From: Halocaridina rubra
Lineage: Eukaryota > Arthropoda > Malacostraca > Decapoda > Atyidae
Direction: 5' to 3'
DNA: 64,000 nucleotides
Assembly (NCBI GenBank): GCA_037179515.1
Contig: JAXCGZ010015134.1
Location: 107,501 to 171,500, forward strand
Position 1 is the first letter of the stretch. Every line of letters starts with the position of its first letter. The notes below the pieces were generated by a model. That model ran no database searches and was not told where the DNA came from. It worked only from the letters and a program-made list of their open reading frames with translations. The translations under genes and the position numbers were made by a program. Shown here in pieces: positions 53,731-63,916 of the stretch.

Positions 53731-54170
53731 AGAAGTGATTGGAGCTATGTTAAGAGGAAGACCTAGAATGAGATGAATGGATGGCATGAACAGGGCACTG
53801 AATGCATGTGGAAAGTCAGTAGAGCAGGAAAGTGTGTGAGCAAGAGGTAGAAATAAATGGAGGAAGATTGTGCATAGGTGACATGGCCCAAAAGGATTTC
53901 TCGCACCTGCTGGCTCAGTGAACTGTGATGGATGGGTGTGAGGGGAGTTGCAATGTGATGGAGCGGTGGGGGTAATCCAGCTGCGGCTCTCAGGCCGCAG
54001 TGTAGAATATTCTTGCCCACCTACCTTATGTGTGACTGAAGCAGGGTGGAAGGGGGGAATGTGGCTATCCTTTATTACCAAGGAGCTAAACTGAGTGGTT
54101 AAGGTATGTGTTGATCAAGGTGAATGCAAGTTTCTTAGCGCGACCACCCCTATTATAAGAGGTAATGAGC
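53731..54170 (+). mobile_element. RTE-like 3' end fragment B3
   Basis: A plus-strand fragment beginning with the C-terminal codons of an RTE-type ORF: GAMLRGRPRMR, a stop, MDGMNRALNACGKSVEQES, GRNKWRKIVHR. This parallels GRPRFGWMDGVRRALNDRRM and RNRNKWRAIV in B1/B2 but is clearly another family. Non-coding 3' sequence follows. Confidence 0.6.
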
Positions 54171-54257
54171 CTATTTATATGTGATTACCTAATTGTGTTT
54201 ACGGGAAAGAGCCCAAAGCTCGCATCTTCCCGTCTCCTGGTCGGTTCAATTTTATAC

Positions 54258-57080
54258 TTAGTGATACTTATTATACCTGTCCTTAAAACTATGGATTGAG
54301 ATAGCATTAACTACCTCCTTGCTTAGCCAATTCCAATTATCAACTATTCTTACACTGAAAAGGTATTTCCTTACATCCTGCAAAGAAGTTTTCTTACGAA
54401 GCTTCAAACTATGACCTCTAGTTCTAGAACCAGCCATATCAAAATATCGAGCCCTATCCACTCTATCGTAACCATGAAGGAATTTAAAGACTGTCACTAT
54501 ATCCCCCCTCAATCTTCTAGCTTCGGGTGATGGTAAGTCTAATTCCCTCAGCCTCTCATCATAGCTGAGATTGCGTATTTCTGGCACCAGTTTCGTGGCA
54601 TGTCTTTGAACTTTTTCAAGCTTAGCTATGTGCTTTTTCAAGTGTGGATTCCAAAGGGGGGCTGCATATTCAAGTTTTGGCCTCACATAGGTTACATAAA
54701 TATTTCTGAACATTTCCTTGTCCATGTGCCTGAAGGCTACCCTTACATTTGATAAGAATGCATATGCTTCCCTTACTATGCCATTTATATGTATTTCTGG
54801 AGACAAATCTGCCAGTATGTTTACTCCTAGATCTCTCTCATTTTCTGTCTCTTGAAGTTGTACTCCAGCCACCGAGTAGTCAAGCTTGGGCCTTCTTGCA
54901 CTTGTACCCATTCTCATTACCTTACATTTTGAAGTATTGAATTTTATTAGCCACTTTTCTGTCCACTCATGCAGACTATTTAGATCCTCCTGAAGTTCTC
55001 TACCATTGTTCTCGTTTTTTACTTTCTTCACAATCTTTGCATCATCTGCAAACATATTCATGAATGAATTTACAGACTCTGGTAGGTCATTTACATATAC
55101 AAGGAACAAAAGTGGCCCTAAAACTGAACCCTGTGGAACTCCACTACTAACTCTTCTCCAGTCAGACACTAAGTGTCTTACTCTAACCCTCTGTTCCCTT
55201 CCTTCTAAGTAAGTTTTTATCCATTCCAAAACATTTCCACCTATTCTAGCCATTGATTGCAGCTTCCTAATAAGTCTCCCATGTGGAACAGTGTCAAACG
55301 CTTTCCGGAAGTCTAGGAATATGCAATCTGCCCAGCCCTCTCTTTCCTGTAAGATTCGGTTTACCTCATCATAAAATTCTAATAAGTTTGTTACTGTTGA
55401 TCTACCTTCTCTGAAGCCATGTTGCCTCACTGACAAAAAGTTGAAGGATTCCAAGTGAAGAGAGATATGTTTCCTTAGTAGTTTCTCCATAACTTTGCAG
55501 ACTATGCTGGTCAAGGAAACTGGTCTATAGTTCAGAGCCATATCCCTCCTTCCCTTTTTGAAGATAGGTATCACATTTGCTTGTTTCCAGCATCTTGGAA
55601 TCTCCCCTGACTCCAGTGACTTTTTAAATATGATACTTAGTGCCACTGATATTGAGTTTGCGCATTTTTTAAGCACATGAGGGGATATGTCATCAGGACC
55701 TATAGATTTATGAACATCTAAATCCATCAGCGCTTTGCATACCTCTGTGGCTGTAAGGTTGATGTTCTCTAATACCGGCCCTTGAGTTTCTATCTCTGCA
55801 ATCTGAGGGGGTTGGGTATTTTCTACTGTAAATACTGACTGAAACTCCTTGTTCAATTCTTTGCAGATCTCTTCATCCGTCTCAGTGATTCTTCCATCCG
55901 CTCTCTTTAGCCTTAAAACCTGTTCTTTTACCTTCAGTTTTCCTCTGATAAAGCTGTGGAAAAGCTTGGGATTTTCTTTAGCCTTCCTGGTGATGTCCCT
56001 CTCATAGTCTCTCTCTGCCTCTCTCCTTTTACTTAGGTAGTCATTTCTTGCTCTTTTATAGGTTTGCCAGGCATTTGCATTTTTTCTCCTCCTATACCTT
56101 TTCCAGCATTTGTCTCTCCACTCCTTAGCTCTTTTACACCCATTATCGAACCATTTCTCTCTGGCATGAATTACACCTACTTTGGTGACAGGTATGCAGC
56201 AATCTACTATTTCCCATATTTCTCACAAAGGATGTCATGCATTTCTTGCATAGATTTGTTGTAAAATAAGGTTCTCCAGTCAAGAACTGCAAAAAGCTCA
56301 TTCATTTTGATGTAATCTCTTTTCGGATAGTTCCTCCTCATGTCCTCAGTGCTTCTACTCTCAGGAAGAATATCTTCAATGATATGCTCCATCAACAACA
56401 CACAGTGGTCACTCTTTCCAATTGGTGGTTCATACTCAATTTTTTCAATATCCAACACATTATCTGTGAATACTAGATCAAGTAGTGATGGCTCATCCCC
56501 ACCCCTGGCCCTCGTTGGTTCCATTACATGTTGGTGTAGGAAATTCCCTTGTGCGCAATCTAGGAATCTTGCCCCGAATGAGTCCTGACCACTGTGTGGG
56601 TCAAGATTTATCCAATCTATCTCTTTATGATTAAAATCTCCCATAATCAAAATCCTACATTTTTTTTTCCTGTGCCATGTTAACAACTGAGTTTATGACT
56701 TCAATAGTACCTATATGACTTTCCTCATAAACTTCAAGCCTATTCTGGTTCCTTGGTGGGCTATATACAACAGTTATTATAATGCTCTCTGACCCAGTAT
56801 TTATGCGAGCAACAAGAAATTCCTTGAACTCACTTTCTATAGCCAAGTTTATATCTTCAACTTAAATCCTTTCACTTATGAGCAGTGCTATCCCTCCACC
56901 AGTCCTCTCAGATCTTTCAACCCTTAGTACTCTGAAGCTCTTAGGAAAAACTGTGACACTGTTTATGTCCTCACTCAACTTCGTCTCTGTAATTGCTACT
57001 ATATCTGCCTTACTGTTGTGAATCCTATCTTTTAATTCTACAGCCTTACCAGCTAATCCATCAGCATTTGTGTATAACAA
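54258..57080 (-). pseudogene. LINE-A (A12) ORF2, endonuclease-RT polyprotein
   Basis: The full order is visible: endonuclease (LYTNADGL, ITETKLSED, TGGGIALLIS, MGDFNHKEIDW, GKSDHCVLLM), a basic linker (CWKRYRRRKN), RT (VIPIFKKG, YRPVSLTS, FLDFRKAFDTV, SGVPQGSVLGP, FADDA) and the C-terminal WNWLSKEVVNAIS end. Breaks: Gln-to-stop near 56863 (ERI*VED), one extra base in the poly-A near 56661 and one lost base near 56211. The frame 54258-55856 and its upstream extension to about 56200 are open. No ATG precedes the endonuclease. Confidence 0.93.
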
Positions 57081-57082
57081 TC

Positions 57083-58162
57083 TTAATGAGGCCCCATCCC
57101 CTGATCTTCTGTCATTATCTTCTTTATCTCCCCTTTGTCTGGAAGAACTCTGAAATAAAAATTTTTCTTCTCTTCTTCATTTCTTTCCTCATTTAACCTT
57201 CTTGCCTCTTGCAACAAGTTTTTGATCTTTCCCATCTCTTCCTGTGTTCTGTATCGTCTAATGAACACTTCTTTGAATTCTTGAAGGTCTTTTAGACCTT
57301 TTTTTCTCAACAATATTTCCCTACATGTTTCTCCTCTCTCAAAGGTTACTTTTGTTGTTCTCGGCTTTCCTTCCCTCGAATATTTACCTAGTTGGTGTAT
57401 GTTTACAATATCCTCAGGACCACAAACTACTTCAAGCTTTCTTATCAGGTCTACAACCCTAGCTTTATTTTCTTCAAGTCTCTCCCGCCATGTTGGCTCC
57501 TGGAATTCGCTTATTCCTGAGATTACCACTGTCTTCTCTTTATCAAGTACCTGTTTGATGAGTGGGTTTGCCCTTTCCATCACAACGTCTTTCATTTTTT
57601 CGATTACTGTCTCTTTATAGTCAACTGTTTGTATGTTTTCCAGTGCCACCACCTTTACAGCCTCTTTTACTGCCACATTCCCCTTTAGTGCATCAACAAA
57701 GGAAGTTTTCATGGCATCATTTTCCATATTCAGCTCCTGGAACTCTTTTCTGAACTGTTCAATGTTTTCCTTAATCTGGACATTCCAAGCAGCAATCTCG
57801 TCTCTCTCAGAAGAGAGCAGTGAACTAACATCTAATTCCCTTAGGTTGTCATTCAGCTGTTTGTTTTTATCTTCTTGTTTAGAAATTCTAGTTTCTAGTT
57901 CACTCTTTTCCCCTTCCAGCTTCTTTATTCTTTTCTCTAGTTCCTTTCTCTCCTGCCCTTGTGCTTTATTTGCTTCCTCCAAACTTCTTATTTCCTCTCT
58001 GAGTGTTTCATTCTCTTTCATTTCTCCATCCATATTCCGAATTTTTTCATCAAGGCTTATAACCATTGCCTCTAAATCCTTGATTTTCTGTTTTAGTCTC
58101 CTAATGACTACCCCTCCTCCCGACCCATGGGTGGGATAGGTTTGGGACAGAGATGGTCTCAT
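57083..58162 (-). CDS. LINE-A (A12) ORF1 protein, intact
   Basis: An intact 359-residue ORF1, the only complete one here. It starts MRPSLSQTYPTHGSGGG. Residues ~24-112 are a long Glu/Lys-rich coiled coil (LKQKIKDLEAMVISLDEKI, LREEIRSLEEAN, ELEKRIKKLEGEK), which should trimerise or oligomerise. Residues ~205-300 (VVISGISEFQEP, VVCGPEDIVNIHQLGKY, TTKVTFERGETCREILL) resemble the RRM-like nucleic-acid-binding part of CR1/L2 ORF1 proteins. The end is basic and acidic by turns (EERNEEEKKNFYFRVLP). The expected job is to package LINE RNA. The stop lies 2 bases before the TTG that begins the recognisable endonuclease in another frame. Confidence 0.88.
   Translation of the reverse strand: MRPSLSQTYPTHGSGGGVVIRRLKQKIKDLEAMVISLDEKIRNMDGEMKENETLREEIRSLEEANKAQGQERKELEKRIKKLEGEKSELETRISKQEDKNKQLNDNLRELDVSSLLSSERDEIAAWNVQIKENIEQFRKEFQELNMENDAMKTSFVDALKGNVAVKEAVKVVALENIQTVDYKETVIEKMKDVVMERANPLIKQVLDKEKTVVISGISEFQEPTWRERLEENKARVVDLIRKLEVVCGPEDIVNIHQLGKYSREGKPRTTKVTFERGETCREILLRKKGLKDLQEFKEVFIRRYRTQEEMGKIKNLLQEARRLNEERNEEEKKNFYFRVLPDKGEIKKIMTEDQGMGPH
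57158..57164 (-). promoter_or_regulatory. Candidate -1 frameshift heptamer at ORF1/ORF2 overlap (A12)
   Basis: A AAT TTT in ORF1 phase, about 73 bases before the ORF1 stop, followed by an open -1 frame into ORF2. It is also at 41632-41638 (A9), 45728-45734 (A10), 4482-4488 (A2) and 7929-7935 (A3). I found no obvious downstream stem-loop. Confidence 0.4.
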
Positions 58163-58286
58163 TTTTATGTTCTCCCTCTCACAGAATATAGAAAGAAGAA
58201 GAGAAAGAAAAAAATAAGAGAAAAACTTTTATTTAAGCTTCACACAGAATTTTTATATCTCCATATAAGTGCTATTTAGTGACTCA

Positions 58287-59100
58287 ATTTATCTCTTTTC
58301 TGGTAACACACATATTAACTTAAAAATTTGACTATGGTAATTTGAGGATAAAAAGAAAAAGAAAAAAATGCAACAAAACAAAAGTCAAACCTGAAGGAAA
58401 ATTCGAATTTGTGTCTGAGGAGGCACCCACCTGTTTCTGCTATATATTCTTCCTAACTGATAAACTCACTTGCTAACCAAGATATGTTATCACATGATTA
58501 GACTTTGCATTTAACTCAATATATATACAAAATAAAAAAAATAGTAAAAGAGAAAGCTAAAAGAAAAGAAAAAAAATGAAGAAAATAAGACAGCTGTACT
58601 ACTTGGCAACTTAACTCAGTACTGTTGACAGGTGTATTTTTGGTATTTATTTAATTATTCAATTATTTCGTGCATCAAACTAACTAACAAGTTAATATAA
58701 ATGGGAAGGATACCGATTTTAACAATATATGGAAACACAGGATCAGGTAAACGGCTTTAGAGCTTTCCCCAGTTTACACAAAAAATTAGGTAATGTGATG
58801 TGATGGCTTCACCTCTGGCAACCCTTCTAAATTTCCCTCAAGGCAGAACAGGACAGCTTCGTCTCTCTCCCCTCACGAAAATGTTCTCAATTTTTTCCTT
58901 TAATATTTTGGACAGTCTCGTCATACAACAAATATAAGTTTTGTATTCACAATACTCTGCAGGATTTCTGATTTAGGGAAATTATGGTAAAGTTTTCCAC
59001 TAAGCACTTAGTCACTCAAAAACACAAGGAAAAATTTAAGAGATACTGGGATGTGTGTACTGTGTGTGCGCACGCGTATGGATGTATACCTGTTTCTAAC
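58287..59100. other. Spacer with a possible old LINE-A tail
   Basis: AT-rich. At 58750-58795 the plus strand reads GAGCTTTCCCCAGTTTACAC then AATTAGGTAATGTGATGTG, a diverged match to the LINE-A 3' end and tail, head-to-head with A12. No coding feature. Confidence 0.4.
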
Positions 59101-59154
59101 ATTTGTCTCTCGTTGTTTGTTGTTGTTTGAGGTTAAAGCCAACCTTGTGTTGGC

Positions 59155-59182
59155 ACGGGCCCTTGTTCAAAGAACGGCCCGT
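59155..59182. other. Hairpin in 3' UTR of RNase H-bearing retrotransposon
   Basis: ACGGGCC and GGCCCGT form a 7-bp perfect stem around an inner GTTC/GAAC stem. It sits in the 3' non-coding part of the minus-strand element ending here. A role as template-recognition structure is inference. Confidence 0.5.
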
Positions 59183-59214
59183 AGGTTAGAGGTTATACCT
59201 CTTGGTTTGTTTTA

Positions 59215-60255
59215 TCACCTTGGTGGTTCGAAAGTTTCCAAGGTGGTGAGATGTGTTTCTATGTTGTCAAGTATTTCCTTAACAATTTTCGCTGCATGAA
59301 CTGTCGCATTGGTGTGTTGTGGTTCCATGTTTAATCCGTTCCTTAAGCTGTTTGTCTTTGGACATTCTAAAAGATAATGCAGCAGGGCCTTATCAGTTAT
59401 CATTTGACAGTGTGCACACTCTTTTCTGGGGTTCTCAATGATTTCCCAGCAGCATTTGTAGCCTAGCCTGAGTCTAGCTATCATGACAGCCAGACTCCTT
59501 GGGGTGTATTTGGATACCGGTGGGGGCTCTAGCTTTGTTGCTTCCCTGTACCACGTGGCAGAGTAGGAGCCTCTGTTGACCCAGTAGCTGTGGTTTTCCT
59601 GCTTTGATCTCTGTAGTGCCTGCTTGGTTTTTGATTTGTATTGTTGAAGACTGGGTTGTATAGATTGCTGTATGCTGTGGCATAAGACGGCATCCTTGGC
59701 AAGTTGATCAGCCTTGTCATTTCCAGGGATGTTGATATGGCTGGGTATCCAGTTGATGGTTACTGGTCTTCCTTGTTCTTGATGTTGCACTAGCAGTGTT
59801 TGGACCGTGCTGATTAGGTTGATGTTTTCTTTGAACTTCTGCTGCTGTAGTGCTTGGACAGAGGAGAGTGAGTCGGTGTGTATCGTAACAGGTCCTTGTC
59901 CTTTTTCAATTGAGTTGTGCAGAGCCATTTTGATGGCAAATAACTCAGTTTGCAGAGTGGAGCAGGAGTCTGAAAGTCTCCAGGAGGCTGTAAAATTCTC
60001 CGAGTAGACTGCCGCTCCAGTTGCAGGGATGCCAGCATTGACAGTACCATCTGTGTAATAGGAGACGCCTTCTTCTTGGTTGGTTTCAGCGATGGCAGCT
60101 AGAGCTGCTTCATGCAGTTGTATCTTTGAACAGGCTTTCTTACTATCAGGAAGACTAGTGGTGTTGAATTTTGCAGGGTGTGCTCTCCATGGGACTAGCG
60201 GCTTGTAGTTGGTGCAGGGCTTGTCTAAGTTTATTCTTGTCAGTTCAGATGCCAT
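59215..60255 (-). CDS. Non-LTR retrotransposon ORF2 C-terminus: RNase H plus Cys/His tail
   Basis: An intact 346-residue frame with ATG. Residues ~62-190 are an RNase H domain with every catalytic residue: YTDGT (Asp69), TELFAIKMAL (Glu104), HTDSLSSVQAL (Asp128), WIPSHINIPGNDKADQLAK (His173, Asp183). Then a basic linker and a Cys/His segment (CAHCQMITDKALLHYLLEC), as at the C-terminus of I/Jockey-type ORF2 proteins. The natural protein would be the C-terminal part of a much longer EN-RT-RNase H polypeptide; those parts are absent because LINE-A fragment A13 begins 35 bp upstream. It is a different family from element C. Whether the ATG is used is unknown. It is probably a 5'-truncated copy. 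Confidence 0.8.
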   Translation of the reverse strand: MASELTRINLDKPCTNYKPLVPWRAHPAKFNTTSLPDSKKACSKIQLHEAALAAIAETNQEEGVSYYTDGTVNAGIPATGAAVYSENFTASWRLSDSCSTLQTELFAIKMALHNSIEKGQGPVTIHTDSLSSVQALQQQKFKENINLISTVQTLLVQHQEQGRPVTINWIPSHINIPGNDKADQLAKDAVLCHSIQQSIQPSLQQYKSKTKQALQRSKQENHSYWVNRGSYSATWYREATKLEPPPVSKYTPRSLAVMIARLRLGYKCCWEIIENPRKECAHCQMITDKALLHYLLECPKTNSLRNGLNMEPQHTNATVHAAKIVKEILDNIETHLTTLETFEPPR

Positions 60256-60289
60256 GTTGCATTTGTGAATACTTTTCAGAAGGTGGCCG

Positions 60290-60868
60290 GCATAGCTCTC
60301 TTATACTCATTATTGAATCATTTTTATCTGGTATGCATAACCCCTATTTTGGCAGAAGGTATGCAACAAATTACTATCTTCCCATATTCATCACAAAATA
60401 TGTCGTACATTTCTTCTACAGATTTGTTGTAAAATAAGGTTTTCCAGTCAATAACTGCAAAAAGCTCATTCATTTTGATGTAATCTCCTTTTGGATAGTT
60501 CCTCCTCGTGTCCTCATTGCCTCTACTTTCAGGTAGAACATCTTCGATGATATACTCCATCAACAACACACAGTGGTCACTTTTTCCAATTGGTGGTTCA
60601 TACTCGATTTTTTCAATATCATATACATTATCTGTGAATAATAGATCAAGCAGCAATGGCTCATCCCCACCCCTGGCCATCATTAAAACCAGTACATGTT
60701 GGTGTAGGAAATTCACTTGATAGCAGTCTACGAATCTTGCCCCGAATGAGATCTCCCCAATGTGTGGGACAAGATTTATGATCCTACACTATCTATAATT
60801 AGATTCTCCCATATTAAAAATTCTACATATTTTCAACTGTGTCATGTTAATAACCAAGTTTGTAAAGG
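60290..60868 (-). mobile_element. LINE-A copy A13, old endonuclease fragment
   Basis: A diverged minus-strand fragment covering the endonuclease C-half. The frame 60324-60716 reads LLLDLLFTDNVYDIEKIEYE, GKSDHCVLLMEYI and WKTLFYNKSVEEMYDIF. No tail or RT is present. The left end is next to the RNase H element. Homology fades out near 60868 at the VVNMA region. Confidence 0.87.
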
Positions 60869-61330
60869 CCCACCAACCTTTATTTTTATTGTTAGCCTAA
60901 AATAGAATCTTTGTATTCTATATTCTTTATTTAGCCTGACAAGTGGCTACTTAAAATCCTGATATTTCCGAATATTTATATATGAAGGCCTTGCTGTCAG
61001 AACAGATGGTAATAAAAATAAACTTATGGAACTGTTCATACAAATAAAATATTTTTTCTGTACTTAAACATTTCTATTCTATCTACCTTGGCTGTTTCCC
61101 CCTTTAATTGGGGGGTAGCCGACATCAAAGAAAGAAAACAATAAGGGGATTACTTTGCTCTATGGGCAATGTTGAGGGAGCTAGTTACCGTTCAGATGGA
61201 ACTGCTGGAGTGCCACAGCCCATCCTCCCGGCTCTTCCACAACCTGTGTCGCTTCACAACTGCCAACTCCTCCTACTGCCCCTACCACAGGGCTACCTCT
61301 GTAAGATGTAGCCCCGTGGTAACAGCAGAT

Positions 61331-62268
61331 CCTTGTATATGTAAATGACCTACCAGAGTCTGTAAATTCATTCATGAATATGTTTGCAGATGATGCAAAG
61401 ATTGTGAAGAAAGTAAAAAACGAGAACAATGGTAGAGAACTTCAGGAGGATCTAAATAATCTGCATGAGTGGTCAGAAAAGTGGCTAATGAAATTCAATA
61501 CTTCAAAATGTAAGGTAATGAGAATGGGTACAAGTGCAAGAAGGCCCAAGCTTGACTACTCGGTGGCTGGAGTACAACTTCAAGAGACAGAAAATGAGAG
61601 AGATCTAGGAGTAAACATACTGGAAGATTTGTCTCCAGAAATACATATAAATGGCATAGTAAGGGCAGCATATGCATTCTTATCAAATGTAAGGGTAGCC
61701 TTCAGGCACATGGACAAGGAAATGTTCAGAAATATTTATGGAACCTATGTGAGGCCAAAACTCGAATATGCAGCCCCCTTTTGAAATCCGCACATGAAAA
61801 AGCACATAGCTAAGCTTGAAAAAGTTCAAAGACATGCCACGAAACTGGTGCCAGAAATACGCAATCTCAGTCATGATGAGAGGCTGAGGGAATTAGACTT
61901 ACCATCACTGGAAGGTAGAAGAGTGAGGGGGGATATGGTGACAGTCTTTAAATTCCTTCATGGTTATGATAGAGTGGATAGGGATGGATATTTTGATATG
62001 GCTGGCTCTAGAACTAGAGGTCATAGTTTGAAGCTTCGTAAGAAAACTTCTTTGCAGGATGTAAGGAAATACTTCTTCAGTGTAAGAGTAGTTGATAATT
62101 GGAATTCGCTAAGTGAGGAGGTAGTTAATGCTATCTCAATCCATAGTTTGAAGGACAGGTATGATAAGTATCACTAAGTCTAAAATGGAACCGATCAGGA
62201 GACGGGAAGATACGAGCTTTGGGCTCTTTCCCGTAAACACAATCAGGTAATCGCAATTAGGTAATCAC
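61331..62268 (+). mobile_element. LINE-A copy A14, 3' fragment in RTE-like B2
   Basis: A plus-strand 940-bp 3' part, from LVYVNDLPESVNS in the RT to two tail units. The FADDA box is intact. A Trp-to-stop change near 61783 (AAPF*NPH) splits the frame into 61374-61784 and 61794-62177. The remaining residues to FKDRYDKYH are intact (with small changes). It lies in the 3' UTR/ORF boundary of B2. Confidence 0.93.
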
Positions 62269-63504
62269 AATCGCTCGCCACTTATTCCTATTCCTAGCAC
62301 GCTCTCTTGCTTCCCTCACATCCATCCTCCTATCATTTAGGGCTCTCCTTACTCCATCCATCCATCCAAACCTAGACCTCCCTCTAGCATTTCTCCAATC
62401 AACTCTCGCATTCATCACCTTTTTCAGCAGTCTTTCATCATCCATCCTTTCCACATGGCCAAACCATCTCAGAACATTCATATCTACTCTGGCTGCAATT
62501 TCTCTCCTCACACCTGTTCTTGCTCTCACCACTTCACTCCTAACCCTATCTAACCGAGATACACCAATCATACTCCTCAGGCATTTAATCTCAAACACAT
62601 TTAGTTTCCGTCTCTCACTTACTTTCATACCCCATAACTCTGATCCACACATCACAGTTGGCACAACCACTTTCTCATACAAAACTTTCTTAACATTCAT
62701 TTCCAACCCTCTATTCTTCATCACTCCTTTCAACACACCCAACACTTTACATCCTTCATTCACTCTGTGACGCACATCAGCTTCCACTCCACCATTTGCA
62801 GCTATAACCGAGCCTAAATACTGAAACTGATCAACTTCCTCAAGTATCTCTCCATTCAACATAACATTCAATCCAGCACCATCCTTATTTCTTGTACACC
62901 TCATAACCTTACTCTTTCCCACATTCACTCGCAACTTCCTTCTCTTACACACCATTCCAAATTCTGACACTAACTGACACAGCTTTTCCTCTGAATCTGC
63001 CACCACCACAGTATCATCTGCAAACAGCAACTGATTCAGCTCCCACTCGTTATCATCCCCATCTACCATTCTCAAACCTCGACCACGCACTCGCTCATTC
63101 ACCTCTCTTACGACTCCATCAATATACAAATTGAACAGCCACGGTGACATCACACATCCCTGTCTCAATCCCACACTCACTGGATACAACTCACTCACTT
63201 CATTCCCTACCCTAACACAAGCTCTACTCCCTTCATACAAACTCTTCACTGCATGCAACAATATACCATTAATTCCATATAATCTCAAAACATTCCACAT
63301 TGCCTCTCTATTAACTCTATCATACGCTTTCTCCAGATCCAAAAATGCAGAATACACATCCTTACCCTTTGCTAAATATTTCTCACATAACTGCCTAACT
63401 ATAAAAATCTGATCTATACAACCTCTACCTCTCCTAAAACCACTCTGCACTTCTGCGATCACATTTTCTGTCGTCCCTAATTCTATTAAACAGTATCCTA
63501 CCAT
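62269..63504 (-). pseudogene. RTE-like B2 reverse transcriptase, C-half
   Basis: A 415-residue frame (to 62257) that is longer and cleaner than in B1: QSGFRRGRGCIDQIFIVRQL, FLDLEKAYDRVNREAMW (catalytic Asp), VGLRQGCVMSPWLFNLYIDG, LLFADDTVVVADSEEKL, QYLGSVIAANGGVEADVRHR, then YEKVVVPTVMCGSELWGMK, RWFGHVERMDDERLLKK and RSRFGWMDGVRRALNDRRM. The last residues run into the LINE-A tail at 62268. A frameshift near 63470 joins the upstream part. Confidence 0.9.
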
Positions 63505-63604
63505 ACACTTTTCCTACCACACTCAACAAACTTATACCCCTAAAATTACTGCATTCATACATATCTACCTTACCTTTGTATAGGGGCACTATACAAGCAA
63601 TCAC

Positions 63605-63916
63605 TCATTCCACTGGCACCATTGACAACATAAAGCATATATTAAACACTCTCACTAACCATTCCAATGCAGTCACACCCCCTTCTTTCAACATCTCTGC
63701 TCTCACAGGATCCATTCCAGGTGCTTTACCTGCTTTCGTATCATACAATGCCCTTTTCACCTCCTCTCTTGTAATCTCTCTCTCATTTTTATCTCCCATT
63801 ACTGGCACTTGAACACCCCCCACTGCCACTATAGCTGCCTCTCTATCTTCCTCAACATTCAGCAAGCACTCAAAATATTCTGCCCATCTTTTCCTTGCAT
63901 CGTTCCCTCTTAACAT
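63605..63916 (-). pseudogene. RTE-like B2 RT, N-terminal part
   Basis: A 103-residue frame: RKRWAEYFECLLNVEEDREA, EVKRALYDTKAGKAPGMDPVRAEMLKEGG, LVRVFNICFMLSMVPVE. It corresponds to the linker and the first RT motif in B1. Between 63505 and 63604 the frame is broken. The sequence continues left-to-right to the window edge in linker codons. Confidence 0.85.

Larger units (their letters stand above)
54181..58286 (-). mobile_element. LINE-A copy A12, best preserved, 4.1 kb
   Basis: The most complete copy, on the minus strand. The 5' UTR (58163-58286, same start as A10, and it may extend further), an intact ORF1, an ORF2 with one stop and two small frameshifts, the 3' UTR and a single tail unit at 54181. 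A spacing of zero to two bases between tail and AT-rich flank (TTATAT) shows no target duplication. Confidence 0.95.

Noticed and set aside
57633..58139. Plus-strand 168-codon Ser/Phe-rich frame
   Set aside because: It is antisense to the intact LINE-A ORF1 coiled coil.
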